Positions 8,270 to 16,239 of a DNA stretch of 34,908 nucleotides are shown here, one piece after another. The notes beneath the pieces were generated by a model. It did not search any database and had not been told where the DNA came from. It saw only the letters and a list, made by a program, of their open reading frames with translations. Numbering within the stretch: position 1 is the stretch's first letter; the number at the start of each line of letters is the position of its first letter. Source of the stretch: DASPLX01 sp035627375. Its GTDB lineage: Bacteria > Pseudomonadota > Gammaproteobacteria > Burkholderiales > Burkholderiaceae_D. The stretch lies in NCBI GenBank assembly GCA_035627375.1, contig DASPLX010000020.1:1-34908 (forward strand). The letters are read 5' to 3'. The translations under genes were made by a program, and so were the position numbers.

Positions 8270-8313
8270 CAGCTTTCAACCCTAAGCTTTAACGATTGCA
8301 TCAAGGGATCCCC

Positions 8314-9264
8314 ATGGCGCTCGAGAACCTGATGGTTTTTACCGGCAACGCAAATCCGGAACTGGCTCTTGGGGTGACCAAGCAGCTCGGCATTCCTCTC
8401 GGCAAGGCCGTCGTCTCGAAATTCTCCGACGGCGAAGTCATGGTCGAGATCAACGAGAACGTGCGCGGCAAGGATGTCTTCGTGCTGCAATCGACCTGCG
8501 CGCCGACCAACGACAACCTGATGGAATTGATGCTGATGGTCGACGCGCTCAAGCGCGCTTCGGCCGGCCGCATCACCGCCGCGATCCCGTATTTCGGCTA
8601 TGCCCGCCAGGACCGCCGCCCGCGCTCGGCGCGCGTCGCGATCTCGGCCAAGGTCGTGGCCAACATGCTGCAGCAGGCCGGCGTCGAGCGCGTGCTGATC
8701 ATGGACTTGCACGCCGACCAGATCCAGGGTTTCTTCGACATCCCGGTCGACAATATCTATGCCTCGCCGGTGCTGCTGACCGACCTGGTCAACAAGAAAT
8801 ACGACGACCTGCTGGTGGTGTCGCCGGACGTCGGCGGCGTGGTGCGCGCCCGCGCGCTGGCGAAGCGCCTCGGCTGCGACCTGGCGATCATCGACAAGCG
8901 CCGTCCGAAGGCGAACGTGTCGGAAGTCATGCACATCATCGGTGAAGTCGAAGGCCGCAACTGCGTGATCATGGACGACATGGTCGACACCGCCGGCACG
9001 CTGACGAAGGCGGCCGAAGTGCTGAAGGAACGCGGCGCGAAGAAGGTATTGGCCTATTGCACGCATCCGGTGCTGTCCGGCCCGGCGATCGAGCGCATCG
9101 ACAGCTCGCCGCTCGACGAACTGGTCGTGACCGACACCATTCCGCTGTCGGCGGCCGCCAAGGCTTGCAGCAAGATCCGTCAATTGAGCTGCGCCGAACT
9201 GCTGGCCGAGACCTTCAAGCGCATCACCAAGGGCGATTCGGTGATGTCGCTGTTCGCCGACTGA
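8314..9264 (+). CDS. prs: Ribose-phosphate pyrophosphokinase (PRPP synthase)
   Basis: Transfers pyrophosphate from ATP to ribose 5-phosphate, making PRPP for purine, pyrimidine, histidine, tryptophan and NAD synthesis. The 316-residue protein is of normal class I length. It shows the flexible-loop region YARQDRRPRSAR (96-107), the histidine motif DLHADQIQGFF (131-141) and the PRPP-binding loop VIMDDMVDTAGTLT (218-231). The start at 8314 has AAGGGA upstream at 8303-8308; a frame extension of six codons to 8296 is not needed. The leader carries a stem-loop, and a strong terminator follows at 9313. Confidence 0.97.
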   Translation: MALENLMVFTGNANPELALGVTKQLGIPLGKAVVSKFSDGEVMVEINENVRGKDVFVLQSTCAPTNDNLMELMLMVDALKRASAGRITAAIPYFGYARQDRRPRSARVAISAKVVANMLQQAGVERVLIMDLHADQIQGFFDIPVDNIYASPVLLTDLVNKKYDDLLVVSPDVGGVVRARALAKRLGCDLAIIDKRRPKANVSEVMHIIGEVEGRNCVIMDDMVDTAGTLTKAAEVLKERGAKKVLAYCTHPVLSGPAIERIDSSPLDELVVTDTIPLSAAAKACSKIRQLSCAELLAETFKRITKGDSVMSLFAD

Positions 9265-9312
9265 ACGAAATCCGCCGGCTCCGCGCAAGCGGGAGCGGCA
9301 TCGCAGGATACG

Positions 9313-9333
9313 CCCTCCGCAAGGAGGGTTTTT
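9313..9333 (+). terminator. Rho-independent terminator after prs
   Basis: CCCTCC (9313-9318), GNRA-type loop GCAA, GGAGGG (9323-9328), then five Ts (9329-9333). A perfect GC stem with T-run, about 50 bases after the prs stop. Confidence 0.9.
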
Positions 9334-9336
9334 CAC

Positions 9337-9378
9337 GTCCCCTGGTCGCGGGGGACCTAACCGCGGGAGTCTTCCCGC
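9337..9378 (+). promoter_or_regulatory. Two tandem hairpins in the rplY leader
   Basis: Just after the prs terminator, GTCCCC (9337-9342) pairs with GGGGAC (9351-9356), and GCGGGA (9363-9368) pairs with TCCCGC (9373-9378) across a four-base loop. Neither has a T-run. They lie directly upstream of the rplY ribosome-binding site (GGAG near 9384). They may stabilise the message or serve regulation by a ribosomal protein; this is inference. Confidence 0.45.
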
Positions 9379-9394
9379 ACAACTGGAGCTAGAA

Positions 9395-9988
9395 ATGAAA
9401 GTTATCGCATTTGCCCGCACTGAGCAGGGGTCCGGAGCGAGCCGCCGCCTGCGCAATGCCGGCTTCACCCCCGGCATCGTTTACGGCGGCAGCGCCGAGC
9501 CGATGAACATCAAGGTCGACCACAACGCGCTGTACCACGCGCTGAAGAAGGAAGCCTTCCACTCGTCGATCCTCGACCTCGAAATCGACGGCAAGGCAGA
9601 GAAAGTCCTGCTGCGCGACTTCCAGACGCACGCATTCAAGCAAATCGTGATGCACGTCGACTTCCAGCGCGTCGATCCGAACCAGAAGATCCACGTCAAG
9701 GTGCCGCTGCACTTCATCAACGCCGAGGTTTCCCCGGCCGTGAAACTGCACAGCGCGGTCGTCAGCCACGTCATGGCCGAACTCGACGTCTCCTGCCTGC
9801 CGAAGGATCTGCCGGAGTTCATCGAAGTCGATCTGTCCACGATCGAAGCGGGTGCCTCGCTGCATTTGGCCGACCTGAAGCTGCCGGCCGGCGTGACCGC
9901 GGTTTCGCACGAAAACCCGACCATCGTCACGGCATCGGTCCCGGCCGGCAAGGTCGAAGCCGAAGCCGCGGGCGAAGAGAAGAAGTAA
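9395..9988 (+). CDS. rplY: Ribosomal protein bL25, long Ctc/TL5 form
   Basis: Binds 5S rRNA in the large ribosomal subunit. At 197 residues it is the long form: an N-terminal L25 domain (about 1-92, with SRRLRNAGFTPGIVYGG near 17-33) followed by the C-terminal beta domain of Ctc/TL5 proteins (about 100-185). The tail is Glu/Ala/Lys-rich (VEAEAAGEEKK). The start ATG at 9395 has GGAG a few bases upstream. It follows prs after a terminator and two leader hairpins, so some of its expression probably comes from its own promoter or from read-through. A strong terminator follows. Confidence 0.95.
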   Translation: MKVIAFARTEQGSGASRRLRNAGFTPGIVYGGSAEPMNIKVDHNALYHALKKEAFHSSILDLEIDGKAEKVLLRDFQTHAFKQIVMHVDFQRVDPNQKIHVKVPLHFINAEVSPAVKLHSAVVSHVMAELDVSCLPKDLPEFIEVDLSTIEAGASLHLADLKLPAGVTAVSHENPTIVTASVPAGKVEAEAAGEEKK

Positions 9989-10025
9989 TCCGCCGCATTC
10001 CCGGATGTCGCATCCGGTTCCGAAG

Positions 10026-10049
10026 AACCCGCCGCCAGGCGGGTTTTTT
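10026..10049 (+). terminator. Rho-independent terminator after rplY
   Basis: AACCCGCC (10026-10033), loop GCCA, GGCGGGTT (10038-10045), with six Ts at 10044-10049. A smaller hairpin CCGGATG-TCG-CATCCGG at 10001-10017 precedes it. Confidence 0.93.
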
Positions 10050-10194
10050 GTTGCCAACGGTGCTTTCGATCCATCGATCCGGACTGACAGCCCTTCGGCC
10101 TCCCGTGGACGCGATGCGTGGAGTTCCGCGATAATCGACCCTTTCGATACGGCGTGACGCGACCCTCGCGCATTGCCGACTACACTGAAACGCC

Positions 10195-10782
10195 ATGCCC
10201 ATACGCCTCATCGTCGGACTCGGCAACCCCGGTCCCGAATACGAACAAACGCGCCACAATGCCGGATTCTGGCTGGTCGATCATCTCGCCGACGGCGCCG
10301 GGCGCTGCCGCCTCGTGCGCGAAGCCCGCTTCAACGCGCTTGCCGCAAAGACGAACATCGCCGGCAACGACGTATGGCTGCTCGAGCCCCAGACCTATAT
10401 GAACCGCTCGGGGCAGTCGGTCGGCGCGCTGGCGCGCTTCTACAAGATCGCCGCCGACGAAGTGCTGGTCGTGCACGACGAGCTCGACCTGCCGCCCGGC
10501 GTGGCCAAGATCAAGAAAGGCGGCTCGTCCGGCGGGCACAACGGCTTGAAGGACATCACCGCCGCGCTCGGCACCCAGGACTACTGGCGGCTGCGCATCG
10601 GCATCGGCCATCCGCGTTCCCTCAACCTGCAGCAGGATGTCGTCGATTTCGTGCTGCATCGCCCGCGCAAGGAAGAGCAGCCGCTGATCGACACGGCGAT
10701 CGAGAACAGCCTGGCCGTGATCCCGATGCTGTGCGAAGGTAAGTTCGAAGCCGCGATGATGCGCTTGCACAGCGCGAAATAG
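10195..10782 (+). CDS. pth: Peptidyl-tRNA hydrolase
   Basis: Releases tRNA from peptidyl-tRNA that has dropped off the ribosome. The 195-residue protein shows the N-terminal VGLGNPGPEYEQTRHNAG with Asn11 and catalytic His21, Met69-Asn70 in TYMNRSG, Asp95 in VVHDELDLPPG and Asn116 in GGHNGLKD. These match the known active-site set of the family. Eleven bases separate its stop from the next gene, a small membrane protein, so the two may share a transcript. It is preceded by the rplY terminator, so a promoter should lie in 10050-10194; I cannot pick one out. Confidence 0.96.
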   Translation: MPIRLIVGLGNPGPEYEQTRHNAGFWLVDHLADGAGRCRLVREARFNALAAKTNIAGNDVWLLEPQTYMNRSGQSVGALARFYKIAADEVLVVHDELDLPPGVAKIKKGGSSGGHNGLKDITAALGTQDYWRLRIGIGHPRSLNLQQDVVDFVLHRPRKEEQPLIDTAIENSLAVIPMLCEGKFEAAMMRLHSAK

Positions 10783-10793
10783 ACGGCGCGGAC

Positions 10794-11303
10794 ATGGCCC
10801 AGACTCCGCACGACGCGCCCGGCACCGACGATGCCGGCGACATCGCCAAGGCCGGTCCGCGCGGCCGCATGCTGCTTGCGGGCGTCGTCCTGTTCGCGCT
10901 GGCGATGGCCGCCGCGTTTCATTTCCATGCGCTGCCGCTGCTGCAGGCCGCCGTTTCCGGCACGCCGACGCCGGACAACATCGTCGCCATCAAGGCGATT
11001 TTCATCGGCATCGCCGGCCTGGGCGCACTGACGGCCATAGCCTGGATACGCTATGCGCTGCGCATGCTGCGGCACCGCCAAGACCCGCCGCCGGGCGCCT
11101 GGCTGTGGCGCGACACCAAGATCGTGCGCGGCGCGGCGGCGGTGCGCCGCGCCCGGCTATCGATCGCCGGCGCCGTGCTGGCGTGCGCGGTTTGCATCGG
11201 TTTCGCCGCCTATATCGCGATCGCGCTCGACCGGCTCGCCGCGCAGCTGCGCGCTGCGGACGGCATCGAAATCGTGCATCGCAAGATCATCGTGACCAAA
11301 TGA
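10794..11303 (+). CDS. Small membrane protein of unknown function
   Basis: I do not recognise the family. The 169-residue protein has three predicted membrane segments, at about 26-44, 66-86 and 122-145. Basic loops lie between them (RYALRMLRHR near 86-95 and RRARL near 118-122), and the tail ends EIVHRKIIVTK. The N-terminal 25 residues are polar. It starts 11 bases after pth, and its TGA overlaps the ATG of the patatin-like gene (ATGA at 11300-11303). The pair is probably translated together, which suggests a linked function, perhaps at the inner membrane. Confidence 0.75.
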   Translation: MAQTPHDAPGTDDAGDIAKAGPRGRMLLAGVVLFALAMAAAFHFHALPLLQAAVSGTPTPDNIVAIKAIFIGIAGLGALTAIAWIRYALRMLRHRQDPPPGAWLWRDTKIVRGAAAVRRARLSIAGAVLACAVCIGFAAYIAIALDRLAAQLRAADGIEIVHRKIIVTK

Positions 11304-12403
11304 ACGCGCTCGACTTCCGCGCCGGCCCGCAAGCGCTCGCGCGCTTGCGCGAGCACGGCCTGCGCGCGCAAGACATCGCCGCCATCCCGGCTGCCGCCGG
11401 CGGGCCGAAAGGCTTGATTTTCCAGGCCCTCGATCAATGGCTGTTCGGCCAATGGCTGCCCACAGCGCCGCGCGAGCGCAGCCTGATCGGCGCCTCGATC
11501 GGCGCCTGGCGCATGGCGGCCGCCTGCCATGCCGACTCCGGCGCCGCCTTCGAGCGCCTCGGCGCGCTGTATTGCGAACAACGCTATCCGCGCAAGCCGT
11601 CGCCGCGGCTCGTGACCGAATACATCGTCAGGATGCTGGCAGACTTCATCGACGGCCATGAGCATGAGATCCTCGGCCATCCCAGCTATCGCCTGCAATT
11701 GCTGGCCGTGCGCGGCCGCCGGCTGCTGGCGGCGCCGGACGGCAGGTTCTCGGCGCTGGCCGGCTTCACGCTGGCGACGCTCGACAACATGGCCTCGCGC
11801 GCCCGCCTGGCCAGGCACATGGAGCGCGTCGTCGTCGCCGACCAGCGCGCTCCTGCAGCCTGGCTCAAGACCCGGTTCGACGCCTTCGAAACGCATTTCG
11901 CGCCGCTCGAGCGCAGCAATCTCGCCCCGGCCCTGCTAGCCTCCGGCACGCTGCCGTTCGTGATGGAAGCGGTGCGCGATATTCCGCATGCGCCGGCCGG
12001 CACCTACTGGGACGGCGGCCTGATCGATTACCACCTCGCGCTGCCGTACTCGCGCCTGGCGGACGATGCGGCCGGCGCGGATTCGAACATCGTCCTGTAT
12101 CCGCACTTCAACGCCCATATCGTGCCCGGCTGGCTCGACAAGCCGCTGCCCTGGCGCCGCGCGAGCCGGGGGGAAAATCGCGGCTGGCTCAACAATGTCC
12201 TGCTGATCTCGCCGTCGCCGGCCTTCCTGTGCACTTTGCCGCGCGGCAAATTGCCGGATCGAAAAGACTTTCATTTCCACGGTCTTGACCATGATGCCCG
12301 CATCCGCGACTGGCGGCTCGCCATCGCCGCAGGACGGCGCCTGCGCGACGAATTTGCTGCCTTCGTCGAGCGCCCGGACCTGGGCCGCGTCCAGCCGATA
12401 TGA
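11300..12403 (+). CDS. Patatin-like phospholipase
   Basis: A 367-residue hydrolase of the patatin/phospholipase A2-like family, expected to cleave acyl esters in lipids. Visible: oxyanion-hole glycines in AAAGGPKG (31-38), nucleophile Ser66 in GASIGAW (GxSxG), and catalytic Asp238 in YWDGGLIDY, so the Ser-Asp dyad is complete. No signal peptide or membrane segment is seen, so it is probably cytoplasmic or peripheral. The start ATG overlaps the stop of the upstream membrane-protein gene by four bases; the same frame is open further upstream, but that part is Arg-rich antisense-like noise. The substrate is unknown. Confidence 0.85.
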   Translation: MNALDFRAGPQALARLREHGLRAQDIAAIPAAAGGPKGLIFQALDQWLFGQWLPTAPRERSLIGASIGAWRMAAACHADSGAAFERLGALYCEQRYPRKPSPRLVTEYIVRMLADFIDGHEHEILGHPSYRLQLLAVRGRRLLAAPDGRFSALAGFTLATLDNMASRARLARHMERVVVADQRAPAAWLKTRFDAFETHFAPLERSNLAPALLASGTLPFVMEAVRDIPHAPAGTYWDGGLIDYHLALPYSRLADDAAGADSNIVLYPHFNAHIVPGWLDKPLPWRRASRGENRGWLNNVLLISPSPAFLCTLPRGKLPDRKDFHFHGLDHDARIRDWRLAIAAGRRLRDEFAAFVERPDLGRVQPI

Positions 12404-12426
12404 GCCGCGCCGCCCTCTTGCTGCGG

Positions 12427-12432
12427 TAAAAT
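12427..12432 (+). promoter_or_regulatory. Possible -10 box of ychF
   Basis: TAAAAT at 12427-12432, 36 bases before the ychF ATG, matches five of six consensus bases in a GC-rich gap. No convincing -35 box lies 16-18 bases upstream, so the assignment is tentative. Confidence 0.3.
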
Positions 12433-12468
12433 AGCGGGTTCTTCGCCAATCCCGTCCAAGTACACACC

Positions 12469-13560
12469 ATGAGTCTCAAATGCGGCATCGTCGGCCTGCC
12501 TAACGTCGGCAAATCCACCCTGTTCAATGCACTGACCAAGGCCGGCATCGCCGCCGAGAACTATCCCTTCTGCACGATCGAGCCGAACGTCGGCATCGTC
12601 GAGGTGCCCGACCCGCGCCTCAAGGCCCTGGCCGAGATCGTCAAACCCGAGCGCATCGTGCCGTCGGTGGTCGAATTCGTCGACATCGCGGGCCTCGTCG
12701 CCGGCGCCTCGAAGGGCGAAGGCCTCGGCAACCAATTCCTGTCGCACATCCGCGAGACCGATGCGATCGTGAATGTCGTACGCTGCTTCGAGGACGACAA
12801 CGTCGTGCACGTGGCCGGCAAGGTCGATCCGATCTCCGACATCGAAGTGATCCAGACCGAGCTCGCGCTGGCCGATCTCGGCACCGTAGAGAAAGCGATC
12901 GCGCGCGAAGGCAAGAAGGCCAAGTCGGGCGACAAGGAAGCGATCAAGCTGGTGTCTCTGCTCGAGACCCTGGTGCCGCACCTGAACGAAGCCAAGCCGG
13001 TGCGCTCGCTCAATCTCGACGCCGAGCAGCTGGCCTTGATCAAGCCGCTGTGCCTGATCACCGCCAAGCCGGCGATGTACGTCGGCAACGTGTCCGACAA
13101 CGGCTTCACCAACAATCCGCTGCTCGACCAGTTGACCGAATATGCAGCCAAGCAGAATGCGCCGGTCGTCGCGATCTGCGCCGCCATCGAAGCCGAGATC
13201 GCCGATCTCGAGGACGAAGACAAGACCGCCTTCCTGGCCGACATGGGCATGGAGGAGCCGGGCCTGAACCGCCTGATCCGCGCCGGCTTCAAGCTGCTCG
13301 GCCTGCAAAGCTATTTCACGGCCGGCGTGAAGGAAGTGCGCGCCTGGACCATCCACGTCGGCGACACCGCGCCGCAAGCCGCCGGCGTCATCCACACCGA
13401 CTTCGAGCGCGGCTTCATCCGCGCCCAGACCATCGCCTACGAGGATTTCATCGCCTACAAGGGCGAGCAAGGCGCGAAGGAAGCTGGCAAAATGCGGGCC
13501 GAGGGCAAGGAATACGTCGTCAAGGATGGCGACGTGCTGAACTTCCTGTTCAACGTCTAA
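12469..13560 (+). CDS. ychF: Ribosome-associated ATPase/GTPase YchF
   Basis: Universally conserved Obg-family P-loop ATPase that binds ribosomes and is linked to stress responses. The 363-residue protein has G1 GLPNVGKS (9-16), the switch region NYPFCTIEPNVG (31-42), DIAG (72-75) and the altered G4 motif NVSD (207-210); replacement of the usual NKxD explains the ATP preference of this family. The C-terminal TGS domain runs from about 280 to the end and includes FFTAGVKEVRAW-type residues near 283-295. Length and motifs are normal. It has its own terminator at 13569. Confidence 0.96.
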   Translation: MSLKCGIVGLPNVGKSTLFNALTKAGIAAENYPFCTIEPNVGIVEVPDPRLKALAEIVKPERIVPSVVEFVDIAGLVAGASKGEGLGNQFLSHIRETDAIVNVVRCFEDDNVVHVAGKVDPISDIEVIQTELALADLGTVEKAIAREGKKAKSGDKEAIKLVSLLETLVPHLNEAKPVRSLNLDAEQLALIKPLCLITAKPAMYVGNVSDNGFTNNPLLDQLTEYAAKQNAPVVAICAAIEAEIADLEDEDKTAFLADMGMEEPGLNRLIRAGFKLLGLQSYFTAGVKEVRAWTIHVGDTAPQAAGVIHTDFERGFIRAQTIAYEDFIAYKGEQGAKEAGKMRAEGKEYVVKDGDVLNFLFNV

Positions 13561-13568
13561 CCGACAAC

Positions 13569-13594
13569 GAACCCGGCCTCGGCCGGGTTCTTTT
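13569..13594 (+). terminator. Rho-independent terminator after ychF
   Basis: GAACCCGGCC (13569-13578) pairs with GGCCGGGTTC (13581-13590), followed by TTTT and more pyrimidines. It begins 8 bases after the ychF stop. Confidence 0.88.
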
Positions 13595-13608
13595 CTTCCG
13601 GGTGCCAG

Positions 13609-14460
13609 ATGCCGACACTGACCGAACTGAATCTCTACCCCATCAAGTCCTGCGGCGGCATCGCGCTGCGCGAGGCGACGCTGACGCCGGCCGGACTCAT
13701 GCACGAGCACATCTACGACCGCGAATGGATGGTGGTCGGCCCGGACGGCGGCTTCATCACGCAGCGCCAGCATCCGAAGATGGCGTTGATCGCGCCGCGC
13801 ATCAAGTCGGAAACCCTGGAGTTGCGCGCGCCCGGCATGCTGCGGCTCGAGATTCCGCTCGACCTGCCGGACCCGGACGCCGCGCCGACTCTCGAGGTCG
13901 AAGTCTGGGGCACGACGCTCAAGGCTTACGATTGCGACGATACGACCGCCGCCTGGTTTTCCAACGCGATCGGCACGCCGTGCCGGCTGGTGCGCTTCCA
14001 TCCGCAGGCGAAGCGGCTGGCGAGCGCCAAATGGACCGGCGACATCGAAGCGCCGACCATGTTTTCCGACGGCTTCCCTGTGCTCGTGGTGTCGCAAGCC
14101 TCGCTCGACGACTTGAATGAAAAACTCGCCGCGCAGGGCCGCGCCGCCTTGCCGATGAACCGTTTCCGCCCGAACATCGTGCTCGACGGCGTCGGCGCCT
14201 TCGAGGAAGACTACGCCGACACCATCGATTTCGGCGCTTGCGCGCTCAAGCCGGTCAAGCCGTGCGCGCGCTGCACGGTGCCGTCGGTCGACCAGGCGAC
14301 GGCGGAAATCGGCCCCGATCCGCTCGACATCCTGCGCACCTACCGCACCAACCCGAAAGTCGACGGCGGCATCACCTTCGGCATGAATGCGATCCTGGTC
14401 AAGGGCGAAAGCCAGGTGCTGCGCGTCGGCCAGGAAGTCGCGGTCGAGCTGGCGTTCTGA
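13609..14460 (+). CDS. MOSC-domain protein (YcbX/mARC-like)
   Basis: A 283-residue protein with the MOSC N-terminal beta-barrel (about 1-125, beginning LTELNLYPIKSCGG) and the MOSC domain (about 130-280). KPCARC holds Cys219 and Cys222, at the position where YcbX and mARC proteins bind the molybdenum cofactor; FRPNIVLDG near 183-191 is another family mark. Relatives reduce N-hydroxylated compounds with partner electron carriers. There is no C-terminal ferredoxin domain here, unlike E. coli YcbX, so an external donor would be needed. Its stop abuts the ATG of the GNAT gene, so both are probably co-expressed. Confidence 0.88.
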   Translation: MPTLTELNLYPIKSCGGIALREATLTPAGLMHEHIYDREWMVVGPDGGFITQRQHPKMALIAPRIKSETLELRAPGMLRLEIPLDLPDPDAAPTLEVEVWGTTLKAYDCDDTTAAWFSNAIGTPCRLVRFHPQAKRLASAKWTGDIEAPTMFSDGFPVLVVSQASLDDLNEKLAAQGRAALPMNRFRPNIVLDGVGAFEEDYADTIDFGACALKPVKPCARCTVPSVDQATAEIGPDPLDILRTYRTNPKVDGGITFGMNAILVKGESQVLRVGQEVAVELAF

Positions 14461-15003
14461 ATGGCTTCCCTGTCCGGCATTTCCTTCCGCACCGCGACGC
14501 CCGCCGATGCGCTTTGCATTGCGGTGCTGGGCACGCAGGTCTTCCTCGATACCTATGCGCCGCAAGGCATACGCCCTTCGCTGGCGCGCGAGGTCGTCGC
14601 GCATTTCTCCGCCGCGACCGTGGCGCAACAGCTGGCGGCGCCCTCCCGCGTGTTCATCCTTGCCGAGCATGACGGCCACCTGATCGGATTCGCGCAACTG
14701 GCTTTCGGCGTCGACCACGCCTTGGTTCCGTTCGCGCCGGCCGCCGAACTGGAACGACTGTACGTTCAGGAGCGCCGCACTTCCGGCGGCATCGGCAAGA
14801 CTCTGCTCGGCCATGCCGAAGAGCTCGCCGCCGCGCGCGGCATGGCGGCGCTCTGGCTCACCGCCTGGATCGGGAATGCCAGGGCGCTATCCTTTTATTC
14901 CCGGCGCGGCTACCAGGCGCTGGGAGCGACGCAGTATGTCTTCGAGAACGAGGCGTACGAGAATCGCCTCTTCGCCAAGCGGCTGCCGCGCGCCGCGGCA
15001 TGA
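14461..15003 (+). CDS. GNAT-family N-acetyltransferase
   Basis: A 180-residue acetyl-CoA-dependent acetyltransferase. The acetyl-CoA-binding motif is at ERLYVQERRTSGGIGKTLLG (about 98-117), with the typical R-x-x-G-x-G/A-like turn, and the helical motif B region includes ARALSFYSRRGYQ near 140-152. The start ATG directly follows the TGA of the MOSC gene with no gap. The substrate cannot be told from sequence; possibilities include small amines, antibiotics or protein N-termini. The next gene begins 90 bases later. Confidence 0.85.
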   Translation: MASLSGISFRTATPADALCIAVLGTQVFLDTYAPQGIRPSLAREVVAHFSAATVAQQLAAPSRVFILAEHDGHLIGFAQLAFGVDHALVPFAPAAELERLYVQERRTSGGIGKTLLGHAEELAAARGMAALWLTAWIGNARALSFYSRRGYQALGATQYVFENEAYENRLFAKRLPRAAA

Positions 15004-15093
15004 GGTCGGCGCCCGGCGGGCGGCGACGGCGCGGTTGCTAGGCCGCCGTCCAGGCGGTACCATGCTGCGCTAGACCCGATACCCGCCCTGCCC

Positions 15094-16215
15094 ATGAGCC
15101 AATCCGCGCCCGCCTCGTCCGCGCTTGCCGAAGAAAACCGGCAATTGCGCGCGCAATTGGCCGGCCTGATCGGCCAGGCGCGGCGCAACCAGCAGATCAT
15201 GCAACGCCATCAGGCGCTCGATCTGCAGCTGATCGGCGCCGGCAGCTTCCGCGAATTGATCGAAGGCATACTCGAGACGCTCCGGCTGTCGTCGGAACTC
15301 GATGTCGTCACGCTGTCCCTGATCGATTCGACCTACGACATCCGCCGCATCCTGGTCGACCTCGACATCAGTCCGAACGAATTCCCGCAGCTGCTGTTCA
15401 TGCAGGACGAAACCGAGTTCGGCGACTTGTGCGCGCGGTTGCGCAAGCCGCTGCTCGGCGCCTACAGCGAGCAGATGCACGGCATGCTGTTCCCGGAGCC
15501 GATGGCAGTGCCGGCCAGCGTCGCGATCGTGCCGCTGATCCGCAACCAGCAACTGATCGGCAGCATCAATCTCGGCAGCGCGCACGCGAGCCGCTTCCAG
15601 CCGCAGATGGCGACCGACTTCATCGAGCACCTGTCGTCGATCATCGCGATCTGCATCGAGAACGTGATCAACCAGGAACGCCTGAAGCGCATCGGCCTGA
15701 CCGATCCGCTCACCGGCGTGCACAACCGGCGCTATGTCGAACGCCGCCTGCAGGAGGAAATCGGCCGCACGCGGCGCCAGGGATATCCGCTGTCCTGCCT
15801 GTTCATCGACATCGACCGTTTCAAGCAGATCAACGACAGCGTCGGCCACCAGGCGGGCGACGTGGTATTGCGCGAAGTGGCGGCGCGCATCAAGGCGGAA
15901 TTGCGCCTGTCCGACGCGCTCGGCCGCTTCGGCGGCGAGGAATTCGTGGTGCTGCTGATCGATGCCGAGCTGAAGGATGCGGCCAACGTCGCCGAACGCA
16001 TCCGCTGCGGCGTGGCCGAACAGCCGGTGCTCTTGCCGAACGGAAGCTCGCTCGACGTCAGCGTGTCGGTCGGCGTGGCGACCTTGCGGTATTCCGGACG
16101 CGCCGGCTGCGATACCCCGGTCGAAGTCGAGGCCCAGGAATTCGTCGCGAAAGCCGACCGCGCGCTGTATCAAGCCAAGGAAGGCGGGCGCAACCGGGTG
16201 GTCGCGCTCGATTAA
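15094..16215 (+). CDS. Diguanylate cyclase (DUF484/GAF-like sensor plus GGDEF)
   Basis: Makes cyclic di-GMP from two GTP. The 373-residue protein begins with a short coiled coil (about 11-45), then a GAF-like DUF484-type sensor (about 48-192), then a GGDEF domain (about 203-370). The signature is GGEEF (280-284), and metal-binding Asp239 sits in FIDIDRFKQIND. The inhibitory I-site RLSD (271-274) is exactly five residues before the signature, so product feedback is expected. No membrane segment is seen, so this is a cytoplasmic sensor. The ligand is unknown. It converges with the ferredoxin gene. Confidence 0.92.
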   Translation: MSQSAPASSALAEENRQLRAQLAGLIGQARRNQQIMQRHQALDLQLIGAGSFRELIEGILETLRLSSELDVVTLSLIDSTYDIRRILVDLDISPNEFPQLLFMQDETEFGDLCARLRKPLLGAYSEQMHGMLFPEPMAVPASVAIVPLIRNQQLIGSINLGSAHASRFQPQMATDFIEHLSSIIAICIENVINQERLKRIGLTDPLTGVHNRRYVERRLQEEIGRTRRQGYPLSCLFIDIDRFKQINDSVGHQAGDVVLREVAARIKAELRLSDALGRFGGEEFVVLLIDAELKDAANVAERIRCGVAEQPVLLPNGSSLDVSVSVGVATLRYSGRAGCDTPVEVEAQEFVAKADRALYQAKEGGRNRVVALD

Positions 16216-16219
16216 AGGG

Positions 16220-16239
16220 AGCCGGCGGAACGGCCGGCT
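16220..16239. terminator. Hairpin between convergent genes
   Basis: AGCCGGC (16220-16226) pairs with GCCGGCT (16233-16239) around a six-base loop, between the stops of the diguanylate cyclase and ferredoxin genes. No T-run is present on either side beyond TTT, so it is at best a weak bidirectional terminator. Confidence 0.4.

Noticed and set aside
11335..11354. Perfect hairpin GCTCGCGC-GCTT-GCGCGAGC near the start of the patatin-like gene
   Set aside because: It lies inside the coding sequence in a run of Ala, Leu, Arg and Glu codons and is expected by chance at such GC content; no T-run follows.
12271..14814. Long minus-strand open frame opposite ychF, the MOSC gene and the GNAT gene
   Set aside because: It spans three well-supported genes and shows no domain; its composition is typical of a codon-bias shadow.
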